From contig VCAZ01000288.1 of NCBI GenBank assembly GCA_005784505.1, positions 1 to 64,000 on the forward strand: 64,000 bases of DNA. The letters are read 5' to 3'. This stretch comes from Bagarius yarrelli. Its lineage: Eukaryota > Chordata > Actinopteri > Siluriformes > Sisoridae. Positions 40,201 through 53,100 of this stretch are shown in pieces. Under the pieces are notes generated by a model. It made no database searches. It saw only the letters and a list, made by a program, of their open reading frames with translations, and had not been told where the DNA came from. Made by a program: the position numbers and the translations under genes. Numbering within the stretch: the stretch's first letter is position 1; every line of letters starts with the position of its first letter.

Positions 40201-43200
40201 TTAATTTCATTATTCGATGTTACTCTTGTGAAGTCTGAAATGAAAACCTGAGACACCCAGAATGTAGAGGAAGTGAAAAGGCTCAAGCATTCCAGAACTG
40301 CCAACGGTTTGAAACAGGGCTGGACGCCAGCCACTAAAGCACTTGACTCACATCTGCAAGTACAAAAGGTCCCATGTGTGTTTAAGGTCTTTATAACAGT
40401 CAAACAAAAAAGTGCAGGCTAGAAAAAAAAACTGTTTGCCTTTAAGTAGTGGGATTTACAAGGTGAATATGAGTTGCTCATCACTCAGGTTCAATTTAAA
40501 GCTGTATCTTACTGAAACGCATTGGCAGCATGATCAGATAGAACGGTTACGTGAAAGCAATGAAACGAATATTTATACGAGGGAGAGGCAAGATAACCAG
40601 AAAAAAAGCCCAAAAACGACCACACACACAGTTTGTAACTGTAGCAACACTGCCCACGTTGATATAATAAGTATAATAATAATTCCCATAATAATCAATA
40701 TAAGATTTCAATGAACGCCCTAAATTTAAGTAATAACTAAAACAAATGTGCAATGTTTCTGAAAATACCTCGAAAGTACAGGATGAAAAAGGTCTGGCAA
40801 TACATTTCCAAAAAATTTTTCTCCCCAAACGTTTGACTAAAACTGTTCGAAATCTCTGTGAGTCAGAAGAGAATGATGCAAAACGTCATTTAACTAAACC
40901 GGTGTAATCCAATGGGCAGTTTTTAATAATACTAAAAGAGGATAATGTCATGGTAAAAACAGCATAAAGATCAATGAGAGATGCAGCATGGCAGCGCACA
41001 CAGAAGGTCATAAACATACTGAACCCTCAGAAGGTATGTGATGATATCTGCTGATGTAAGCAATAATTTAAGTAACTGTTTTCAGAATATTCTGAAATAA
41101 GATCTGGTCAAGGAGGAGAATGACCAGTATGGACAAATACGAGGTACGGTCAGCATCAAGGCTTTAGATATCCTCAATCTTTACCTGTATTTAAACATAA
41201 TACAGAAAAGGGAAAAGATCTGTGCATCATTACACTCATGTTGCTTAAATTGCTCTGGATTTAGTTGGGATGTTAGAGTCCAGTTCCTCCCAAAGGTGTT
41301 AAGTAGAGTTAAGTAGAGTCATATTCAGGGATCTGTGTAGAACGCCAGATCTTCCACTTCAACCAGAACACATCTTGGAACTCCATGGGGGATTTGTGCA
41401 CAGGGGCATTGTCATTGTGTTTATGCCTGTTAGTTCCATTGAAGGAAAATTGAATGCTAGAGCAAACAAAGACATTTCAGACAATTGTGTTCAGGCATTT
41501 ACATTGTGTTGTTCAGGTATCAACGTACCATTGGCTGTATAGTGAAGATAAACTTTATGATCACTTGATTTTAGTTTTCATTATGCTAGATGCTGATTGG
41601 CTTAGAAATGATTCATCCTAGATGCCTGAGTGGTAAACAGCTTTTTTTTCTAAGGACTGCTCCATTTACTAAACTATTCTTTCAAATGAAAAAGGTTAGG
41701 AATAAAATTATTGGGCTGTGCAGTTACCCGGCAATCGCTATCGCAAACAATCATAATTAGAGCACTTTGCTAACTGCATAAGGCTGCAATTTTATATATA
41801 CAGTGCATTGAAAAAATATTTATACCCTTTGAACTCTTTCACATTTTGTCACCTTACAACCACAAACTGTTCAATCCATCATCCAAAAATGGAAAATGTA
41901 TGCCACAACTGCTCTCTGTCCACCTACACTGACAGACCGAGCAAGGAGAGCACTACAGCCAAGAGGCCCATAGTCACTCTGGAGGAGCTGCAAAAATGCA
42001 CAGCTCAGGTGAGAGAATTTTTCGACAGGTCAACTAAAGTTGTGTACTTCACAAATCTGGCCTTTAAGGAAGAGTGCCAAGAAAATCTCAATAAAATACA
42101 TTTAGGTTTGTGGTTGTAAGGTAATAAAATGTAAGAAAATGAAAAAGTTTGAGGGGTATGAATACTTTTTCAAGGCACTGTATGTTCACGTTTAAGATGG
42201 TAATTAATCAGCACTGACTCAGTCCACCGCGCAAATAGTCTATACGCACACTTGCTTCCGCATTCAAAATCAACCAGCATTGTTGCCAGACTGGGTGGCT
42301 TTTCAGTTGAGCGATTTCTAAATTGATTGTGCTGGTTAAAGAAATTGGCCTGAGCGGTTGTACAATATTTTGGTGGGTTTGGGATCAGTTATTCAATTAT
42401 TCAACAAAACCCAAGTGTGACCCAGAAATAGAATAGGATTGCCACGGTTTTTAATTTGAATGGATGCACAGTTTTTGGGCTGGAAAGCATCATCTTTATT
42501 TGTCAACACTGTCAGAAAGCTCAATCACATACAGCACTCGTAGTGTCTATAGAAATATGGCGTTTTTCACTTGGTCACTCAAAAATCTGTCTAGAGTTAT
42601 GTTACGTTTAACGTTAACGTTTGCCGAAATTCTCACATAAGGGAAAGAAAGGCTATTTTAAATACATATTGTATTTCATATTCTGTAAATTATACTGGTG
42701 TGTTGTAATATTTAAATATGTACAGTAAGCACTGTGTGGAAAACTTTAAAAAAGTATTTAAAATTTTAGTTCCTACAAAGTGTTTAGTAGTTATTATCAC
42801 CTAAGAAGTGTATTGTTATTTTATGTTGTCTGTTTTAAGGACACAGTTTATTAAAGTTTATTTTGTTTATCCATCACTTTATACCTTAAATGTACAGTAT
42901 GTTAGTTCACTGTAAAATGTGCGCACAGAAAAACAAATTTAAAGTTTTTCTTTTATTATGACGACTGAACTTTAGGATAGTTTACCTTTTATGTTTCTGT
43001 TTTAAAGAGTTTTGTTCATCAAGCTGGTAATATTGTTGATTGCCAAAATTACAATTATAATCACAATCAAAATGTTTATTTTGTAAAAAATTGCAATATA
43101 TGATTATTTTGTCTATATTGCACAGCCCTAATTTGAAGTTTGGCCAGTATTTTTATTAACCACCATTAAACGCTCATGTGAAAGTTTAGGTTTTAAAGTC

Positions 43201-44095
43201 ACTAAAAGAATGCCTTTTTAAGCGAAACATTCTTAGAAGTGTAAATATTAAAGCATGAACTCACAACCTCTTAGCGTTTAAAGTGCAACAGCTAGCAAGT
43301 TAAAGATCTATTAAGTTGGTTTGTGCAAGTTGAGAATTATTACGTTCTATACTATTTCTGGCAACCTAAACTTGTGTGGTATCTCAGGAGCACCCACCTT
43401 ACAGCCGAACATGAGGGAGATGGTGCTGTTGGTGCAGGCCATTTTACAGTGGCACAGCATGGGCGAGAAGCAGTCCAGCTTTTTGATGCTGGGGGACATT
43501 TTTTCATTGCCATTTTCGGCCAGCGAGGAGGCGGAGACACGTCTGAGCCGAGCACGCTGCCTGCTCCGTCCCCTCCGACCTCCTCCTCCACCACCTGCTC
43601 CGACACCTCCTCCTCCACCTCCGCTGTTGCTGGTGTTCCCCGCTCTCACCATCCACCCTCATTCCTCGCATCACTTCATCACGCCAGGGGAAGGACAGCC
43701 AGACTGCTTCCTTCATCCAGCAGGCGACTTTTCTTTGATTCTCCCAGTCAGAGAGCTTCTTTTGCTTCTTATCCTTGTTCTTGTGTTGCTGATTTTCCGT
43801 CCAGCTCCTTGTGCTTTCAAACAGCTGTCCGTCAGAGCGAAGGTATTTACATTACCACCCAGTGGGAGCCATGCTTTGTCTATCGAGCTCTTTTGTGTGA
43901 GGTCCAGTTTTAAGGGAAGTGATGCAGCTGGCTTTTTCCCCCAAAAGAGACACAAGGTACCGCAACTGTGAGCTTCGAGAGAAAAGAGGCGGAGAAGCGA
44001 ACAGTGGGGGAGGAGCATAAAGCTGTGGCAGCGAGTGGGGTTTAGCATCACATGGATACCATCACTGATGCTATGAAAATGCAAAACCTGCTTTC

Positions 44096-44126
<31 letters not shown>

Positions 44127-47100
44127 TGTGGGAGAGGGGAAAGGAAATATCCTCAGTGACAGCAGCATTCAGAGTGGGAGGTGGGATAATGAATGGACAT
44201 CAGGCATATTTACATGAACTGGAGGACGACTAAAGGGGCGGAGCAAACACAGAAAAGCCAATTATTACAAGAGAAGCATGTTGTGACTGCGATTGGTCAG
44301 TATGCCAGTGATCTTTTGACGTGCTTCTTCCTACACAATAGAAGACAAAACAAACTGACACATAGAGCTGGAAACGCTCAGGGAGTTCATGCACCAACAG
44401 TTTGAAAAGACAAAAATATGTACTACTAGCGTGGCTTTGAAAACATTTAAAGTGTCAATAGACTGTCTCTGGCAAATAGGGTGTAGGTTCTATGTCTCTA
44501 CCTGTAATCTGTTAAAAAAACAAAAAAAAAAACAAACAAACATATAAGTACGATAAAAAAAAGCACTGTACACTGTGCATCTGAGTTCCAGTAAATAAAC
44601 ATATAAAAGGTGTGATTAAATCAAATATAATCCGTTTAAAGGTGAGTTATTTAGACTCTGTCTTCATCTAAAACTGCATTCTTTTCCACTACAGATTATG
44701 CAAGGTGAGTAGTATGACTGAATCCTTAATACACTTTACTGTCCGCTAAGTTTGGCGAGAGATGACTAGCCATATTCAAATAGCAGAAAGCAAGGACATG
44801 TTAGCAGAAAGCAAGGACATGGCACAGTGTAAAAGTCATCATCCAAATGTAGCATATTTGTTGTAGGTCAAGTAAACATGGCGGATGTAGTATGTTCGAA
44901 TTTCATTCATTCGTATTAACACTACCAGAAATTACAGACTGTTCTAACTCAAATGTGGTACCTGAAGTATAGTATGTGATTTCAGAAACAGCATAGCTAC
45001 TACCTACCACTAAGCTAGAGAAGGTGTGGCTTTCAAGTGAAACACATCCCATCATCAGGTTTACGGGGAGCCATGAACTGTCAGCTGGACATTATTATCT
45101 CATTTTAGTCCTGAACACAACAGATGAATGGGGTCTGATCAGCCATCCTGTTTAAATAATTTAAGCTATAAAGCTTCTCATTAAGGAATGAGGTCAGAGG
45201 ATTACTCTGCTCTCTGAGCCAGTTGTACTCTTTGGGCCTCTTTTTTGCCGCGTGACTCAGTGATGTGTCACACTTCGGCCTGATTGAAGACTACAGTAGT
45301 ATTCTAGCAGTCTTCTTTTTACAGAGGGTTTAATTTGGCATATTTTAGCGCTATATTTTCAGCAGTGTGATCAACACTGTGGATATTTTTGCTTCCTCTT
45401 TTGCAGAGACCCATTTTGTTTCTATTTTATCCCAACTAGTCATTTTACTGACAGATGACAGTCACTAGATTAAGTCCCGCCCTCTTTACAAAGTTTAGTC
45501 AAGTGCAAGATTCCCTGGCAGCAGCACAGAGGAAAGCCCACAGCAGGGGTGACACATTAGCACAGCTCCAGCACCGCTAAGAGAGGAAGTAAACTGCGAG
45601 AGGAGGATCAGCCTTCTCACAGAGTATGGCTTAGTCACAACTGATTTCATTACAGCTTTAATAGAAAGAGAAGTAAATTTCTAATCCGAGCTGCGTTGCC
45701 CTGTCATTCAATGCCTAAGGACCATGAATGGAGATCACTGGCATGTCTCGTGAAGCTCACTAGCATTTCTAGGCGCCGGTCAGGAGTCTGTGATTTTAAC
45801 CCACCTTACTGGCGCAACCAAACACTTTTAACACAGCGACACACAGAGAAAGATGGGGGTGCACACAGCACCATCCTGTGCTTAGAATTAGTAGTACAGG
45901 ACTGCAAATTCTATTAAAATCTTTGTTTTTGTTTTTTTTGTTTTTTTAGGTATTGTAACTAAATGGTTGCACTTATATAAGATTTTCATAGAAATTCAAT
46001 AATATACAGAATTATTGTTACAGTGCTGTATTGGAAACGGCATTTAATGACAAACCATGACTGTACAAGAAACATGGATTTTATTAACAGCCGACTTAAA
46101 TTTAATTATCATCATTATTATTATCATCATCCTCATCATTATTATTATTATTAAATAGATTTGCTACACCTTTATAGAAACGGTCAATAAACGCTGCTCT
46201 AAAAATCATAAACTGTTTTGTAACATTTAGTTACAGCATTCAGTGCTGGACGCTCTTGTCCAGAGCGACATAGAAAAGTGCCACCAATTTATATGAACTT
46301 TAAGATCACTAAACATGCGATGAAATTATACACACAGACATCCATATTTCTCTTTTCGCGGGCTGTTTTCCACTACCTGTGTTTCCTGCTCTGCGTCTGT
46401 GATTACACTGTTTTTATGCCCATTGTACCCAATTTGAAGCGTCTTTAACAAACAGCACAGTTTGCCTCTTATAAATTTTTTCCGTCGGCTTTAACCACCA
46501 TGATAATTCTTAAGCGATTTCTTATTAAACTTGCATTTACTTATTGCAGCTACCTGTAGTTCGACCTGCTACCTCAAATTCTCTCAGATGATGCAATAAT
46601 TACAGGGGGCTGAAATAAAATTTGGTCTGTTTAACGAGCGTAAACAGTCATTAGGTATGGGTTTTCTGCAGTGTTTTTTGGTAGTTATATGACTAAAATT
46701 ATTAATACCTATCAAATATAAATGCAAGTCTTTAAAAGACACACAGCCACACTGTAACTGGATAGATACAAAAAGGCAGAAACAAAATGTAAAACTTTTC
46801 AACTGGAAAATTTTCAAATGGAATTTTTTTTTTTTCAACTTCAACTGAGCAGTTGGGAATTAAGGGTCATGCTCAGGGGCCCAGCAGTGACAGCTTGAAC
46901 CCACAATCTTGTTTAATAATCAGGATACCAACACATTAACCACTGAGCGGCCACATTTAAGATAAATGTAGTGCTTTCTGAAGCCAGTAGAGGGAAGCAC
47001 CTGAATTCAAACTGCTCTGCTACAAACATTGTGTTTTCTTTTGCTTAAAGGAACATTTCTTTATTTTACTTAAGAATTTGATTGCTATGTATTATTAAAT

Positions 47101-50100
47101 AATAGTTGTATAGGGTGGAGCCATCATGAAATTAATCTCCATCTGACATACATACACCCTCTAAGTCAGCACCTGCTGATATAGCCAGCAACAGATAAAC
47201 TGTGTGGATTAATTTGTAGATTACTGTCTATCCAGTTTAAGAGTGAATCTCCTGTTAAATTTAAGTTTAGCAGAAGAATTACATGGTGACTAGTCTTAAC
47301 ATACAAGACAATCAGTAGGTCCCCAGATACAGAGGCTCTGCAACAGCTTAAACATAAACATAAGCACATTTGCTGCATTCAGGACTTTCTATGAATCTGG
47401 TACTGAAGCAGGTTCCTTGAGGCGTCCAGGATTTAAACTGTGCTCTGAAATGGAACTAAGATGTAAAATGTCAGCGTGTGGTGTGGTGCATATGAGCCAC
47501 ATGAGAGCTCTATCCTCTCTGAAGCACAGACACACCCTTAGCAGCAGTCTACTTGGCCAGCGCTAAACCCAGAGGGATTTATCTGATAATATACAATCTA
47601 ATCTCACCCACCAACTTCCGAAAAACACATCACACTAATTCTCCCAGCATAGAAAACAACAACTGCAAAGTGTAAACCAAAAAGTCGAATTGCTTGCTTA
47701 GTGTAGATGTTTTTGCATTTAATATTAGCACGCCACTGAGGCTTAAGTGTGAGAACTTCACACCGAGCGTTTATAAACGTCACGTTCTCAAAGGTAATGT
47801 TTTGGCGTGAAAATCAAGCAGCAGTCACTGCTAACATCATTATTGGGCTGTGGAGGGAAAATGGCAGTGTATAAGTAATTCCCACAAGAGCGAGGAAGCG
47901 TGTCGGCTAATGGGGGCTATTCATTTTCAGTACACTTTTACAGCAAACTCCTAAAAGACAGTTTTTCCTAAAATTCAAACTTTTACTCAAAGATTAAGAG
48001 TCAAACATAAAAAAAGTTGGTGGATTTTTTAGCACTTGAAAAATGAAAAAAAAAAAAAAATTTTTTTTAAAATTAAGGAAGGAGAAAAGGAGGAAAGCAA
48101 GGAAAAAGAAAAGGAAGAAAGGAAGGAAGGAACAGCCAGAAAGAAAGAAAAAACAGACAGACAGATAGGCAGAAAGAAAGAAAGAAAGAGCCTCTCCACA
48201 GTTTGCTGAAGGTCACTCTTAGGAATTTTACTGAGCCTATCTTGCTTGTGCAGTGGGGATTTGATCTCATGACCATTTGGCTAGCAGTCTGAATATTGAA
48301 CACACCGGGTTTCTTAGGGGTCATTATGTCTCCTCATGAAGGAAGTCAAGCCGCATAAAGTCAAGGCCTTTTTGCTAAAGGTCACATTCACCGGGATGTG
48401 TTACATTCACCAGGATGTGTTACACCAGGAACATGTATCCAGATGTCGAGGAAACAAAAAGTATTCTTTAGAGCAATTGTAGAAGAAGAACAAGCTGTAA
48501 AGATTTTCTTTCTTCTCTCATGTTTTCAACGAGGTAGTAAAGCCATGAAGAGGAGCCACTGGTGTGACCCCAGAGGTTATTCCACTAACATCATGTTGTT
48601 AAGTGCTTTCTTCCACTTATACCCAAGCAAACTGTCAAGACTAAGGGGTTTTTTTATAGTAACATATTGTACATAACCCAAAAAAAAAAACTTTTGATCC
48701 AAGCTCCTAGTAAATGTAAAAAAAAAAAAAAAGTCCAAACCCAAAAGTATTGCTACATATTCTAAAATATATGATGCAAAAGAAAAATCAGCACAATTAA
48801 TCACTTTACAAGCAACCTAAGACTGAACAATTTTAAAGTACTACTAAAGGAAAATAAGATGTGACCATAACCACAGAAGCGATTAAGGGTTCTGTGGCCT
48901 CATCCCAAATTGCATACTCCTGGACTAGACAGCATGCTGAAAAAAAAGGGACTATTTACAAGCACTACTTAGTAAAATGTGGTTTGGAACACAGCTAAGG
49001 GCTCACCTTAGTGGTAACGATACAAATGCAGTTCATCTTTTTGCATGGAAGCGAATAGAAGCAGCGCTCTGGCTCAGCATCTCATGTCACGCCTTGGTAA
49101 CTTTAATGCGTGCGCGTGTGTGTGTGTGCGCGCGTGTTTGTGTGTGTGAGAAAAGAGACAGTAAAACACCACCAATTCTATACAACCGCGTGCTTGCCGA
49201 AGAAGCCTATAAAAACTTCACTGAGGGGGGGTTTGGGAGGGGTGAAGAAATGCTCACGGCTGCGACACAACACAGGAGGGACAGGGTTGCCAGGTTGAAT
49301 TTTTTAATACCAGTTTCTTAAGTTAAAAGCGAGACCATTTGAGAATTAAATAATTCTTAAAATTTGATTCAGCTACAGGAGCATTAGTGAGATCAAACAC
49401 TGACAATGATTAGTAAGGCTGCAGTCCAAGTTGGAAATGAAAAGTGGGAACTGGGGCTGAATGATTAATCGAAATAGAATCACAATTTGAAACGCTGCAA
49501 TTATCTAAATAGCAAAAGGCTGCAATGTGAATGCGATATAAAAAGTCCTATAAAAAGTTAATATATTTTCTGTTTTCGACTAAAACGCATGTAGGCAGCA
49601 CTGACTGCATAATAGCAGATATACAGCTAACTATCTATTTGGTAGAAAGGCACACTGCATCTGCTGGACTACAAGGAATTAAGGAGTCTAAAAGTGTATG
49701 TTCCACACTATTAAGAAGACTGAATCACAATATCTGTTAGAAAAATTGCAATTAGATATTTTCCCTAAATCCCACAGTCCTAGAGGGAACCCTAATGGGA
49801 AAAACCCTCCAGTTCTTAGACTGACTGTAGAAATGATGTCCCACAATGCCACACAGAGCAGTCATGTGAAAAAGAAATTATGCACACGTTTTTTTTTTTA
49901 CTGCAATGCCTCCGGGTGTACCTGGGACATACTGTGTCCTTCAGCGTGACTGCGTGTATGTTTAGGTCTGTTCAGTAACCTGGGAAGCCCAAATAAAGCA
50001 TGTAAGTAGAATAAATCAGACCATACATACTTTAAAACACCATACATACAGCCATACACTTAAAAAGTATATCTGAGTGCCAATACTAGACTTTAAAGAA

Positions 50101-53100
50101 GCTACTGACTAAGGGCAGCTTCAATCTGTTCCTAAAGCACGAGAATAAATATTTGATTTGTGTGTGGATTAGTCTGTCCACTTAAGAAGAAGAATGGTAT
50201 CTGCTGTAAGATCCAGGACATAATAAGGTCTTTATTTAAAGTGGAATAACCATCATAATAAGTTGAAACACAAAAACCTTAATCAAATCAATCAATCAGC
50301 CAGCTCAGCTGTGGGGGGCAGCGAAATCCTTGTCTTTTAGCAAATATAATAAATGAAATATTATGGTCAACACCATTATCTGTTTTTAAAATAATAAAAA
50401 TGACCATTAAATAGCTCTAGGAGTCACAACCAAGAGCAACCAATGAAATGCAGAAAAAAAACTGAAAAAAAAACTTGAAAAATCTCAAACTATGTGAAAG
50501 ATTTAATAATAAATGGTTTAATGTGAGTGGTTATATTTATAAATTGCTAAACATAAATACATTTCAACAAGGAGGTCTCATGCAGGTCAGTAACAGAGTT
50601 TCATGAGCTAGATGAGAACATCAGACGATCAATCGACCATGAAATGAATGCTAAAAAAATTGTGCACCTGAATGTTGCAAAAATGCCCTTATAGAACTAT
50701 GCCATGTTCCCACCCCAGGCCACCGGCCTTGTCGCTGAGCCAAACATAGATGAATGGAGTGACGCATAAGCCTCTCTGTCTTGGACCAAAGAGAGACTAC
50801 GATCAGCCCATTTCCACGAAACAGGACAACAACGAGCAGGAGAAGACGAATGGGCCCAGCATGCGACTGTGAGAGACGCCGCACCGAAGTCAATACTTAC
50901 TCGGTCTGGCTCACTGGAGGACGCTTTTGCTTTAGCAAGCACATGGAGGATTTCATATAGAAGAGGAGAATCCTGAGATTAGCAGTTTTGTATCAGAAAG
51001 AGAACAGAAAGAGGACATGTAAACTGAAAGGAAGAAACACACCCATTAATGTCCTATTTAACTTAAACAGCATATACACCACCTAAACAGATGTCCACAA
51101 TGATGTATGAAGATCTTAATCCACATTTGGAAGCATGCTTGCTCATGTCACCTGGAGAGTGTGTCATACAAAAGAAAGCTTGCCTTGGCTGCTCTGTTTA
51201 AGAACTATGTAATTTCTGTGCCTTTATTTTAAAACACAAATTCACAAGCACATATTCTTGATTAAAATTTCTACAAGCAAAGACACAATGCACAAACTAA
51301 CTTTCCTATTAGAGCAGAAGTTTTTGCATGACATCTTAGGAAAAATACATTCATTCACATACAGCAATTTGTACAACCCCAAATTTAAATGAAGTATTAG
51401 CAACCATAGATGATGAGAAGGATGATGAGCAGGACATCCCATTATTCCATTAATCAATTAGAAAACATTTAAGCATGTAGGAATTATAAACTAAAAAAGT
51501 CTTGGTGAAAGTAAAATTGGATGGTGTGTGTGTTTGTGGTGACAGTTGTGTGTCTGCAAGGGACACTGCAAGTCTAATCTTAGAACAGCTCTCATCTGTG
51601 ACAAGTATGGATTAATCTGTGTGTGTGTTTACACAGTAACACGTGAGACAGTGTTTTGTGAATTTGCAGTTCTGCAGATGTACTGTGTTCTTTAAAGACA
51701 GTGCAGCTGCAGAACTGCCCCTTTACAGCATATACAACTGCCCTTTTGACCTTTTACTTCTCCCTCTCTGGTTGCATTTAATTAGCACAACTATGAAGTC
51801 TTTCCTCCTGCTCAATCCAGATGCAGAGGTGCCAAAACCACTAATGAGAAAGTCACATAACGGCAGGCACAGAAAGAGGAATAAAATGAGGAAGGGTTTC
51901 TCCAGAAGTAATTAACAGTAAAAACACACAACAGTTCGGTGTTAAAGCTACATGATAAAACACAGCTTGGTTCAGCCACATCAGTCCCACCCTCTTGTTT
52001 TCTGCTGGTTTAATAGAACAAGGTATTTAACCTAAGATAAAATCTGCCTCAATAACTTATTTCGTCAGAAAAAAACGACTGGTGGTTTACGACTAAACAG
52101 ATTTCAAAATTTTACAAATATTTTCGTTTAGTTTTTTCTTGAACGGTTTATTTAAACAGACTTTCACAAGGCTAAACAATAAAACTGTTAAGTGTGTGTG
52201 TAGCAGTGGCATGGCTGCTCTGTGAAAATAAGTGTAATATTTTCTAGTCCAAGGAAAGAGTTGTATTCCGACAGGCGAGCTAACACAGCAGATGTTGGCT
52301 AGACTGTGTTTGCAGGATTAAATATGGAACACACACACGCATGCAGTCATCATTCCTACCTCTATGCTGGTGCTGATGCTAGGCATGGTGTCTGATGTAC
52401 TTGTCGGACTCTGGAGGCTGGAGAAATCCCACAGGTTCATGGCAGCTGGCCCGGAGTTTCCTTTCAGCGGCTCGCTGCTGCATTTCTGATGATCCGATAA
52501 GGTCACTTCGTAAAATTCCTGGATATCTGTCAGAAGAGATAAAGCATGATTAATAAGCAGTCGCAATTTTACCATCCAAACATTCATATAATGACATTTA
52601 AAAATGTTCTCGTATCCGGCATCGTTAAGAAACTGTTCATGAGGTAAATACAGGAATTTTTTTTTTACTAAATTATCTAGGTGCTTTTAGGTAACTGGTC
52701 ATGAAATTTGGTTATTTTTTTAATGCTTTAAACAACAAAACATTAAAAACAAATTCTGCAAACCGGAAAATTTCTAATTATTTGAAAATATTATACTACA
52801 TAAACAGCAAACACTCAAAAGGTCTTTGCAGGTCTTTAAATGGATATATTGAAATAATAAAACATAGCAGCATTACTAAAATATTTATTAATTTTTGTTT
52901 GTTAATGCGGTGACCACTTGATTTGTGATCCCTTCTTTCAAAAGACCTGATTAACACCGGAATTCATTCTGCTATTACTGATCAATCACTGGTGTAATAA
53001 AAACACCTTTTACTTACATCAAAGAAGTTGACCTCAAAACAGCGATATGTTACTTTATGTTACCGTCTCTCTTTCATTGCCTTACACACCACAAAATAAT

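Larger units (their letters stand above)
35829..43397 (-). other. dlg1: dlg1 intron between the CxC exon and the linker exon
   Basis: Holds a nested transposon pair at 41.7-43.1 kb, (GA)n at 37230-37262 and a poly-A run at 36301-36330. The stretch 37.3-41.7 kb shows nothing I can assign. Confidence 0.8.
43461..52359 (-). other. dlg1: dlg1 intron between exon 3 and the CxC exon
   Basis: Contains the CxC promoter region, the candidate cassette exon at 50901-50972, a tandem 21-bp duplication at 44781-44821, SINE pieces at 46840-46962 and 48230-48310, GA/AAGG-rich sequence near 48075-48190 and (GT)n at about 49108-49148. Other long open frames here are in simple or unconserved sequence. Confidence 0.75.

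Noticed and set aside
41808..42119. 103-codon plus-strand open frame with a helix-like middle
   Set aside because: It lies fully inside the 380-bp Tc1-like element and is a remnant, not a host gene.
43321..43971. 216-codon plus-strand open frame
   Set aside because: It is the antisense of the GC-rich CxC leader and exon, with proline-rich low-complexity content.
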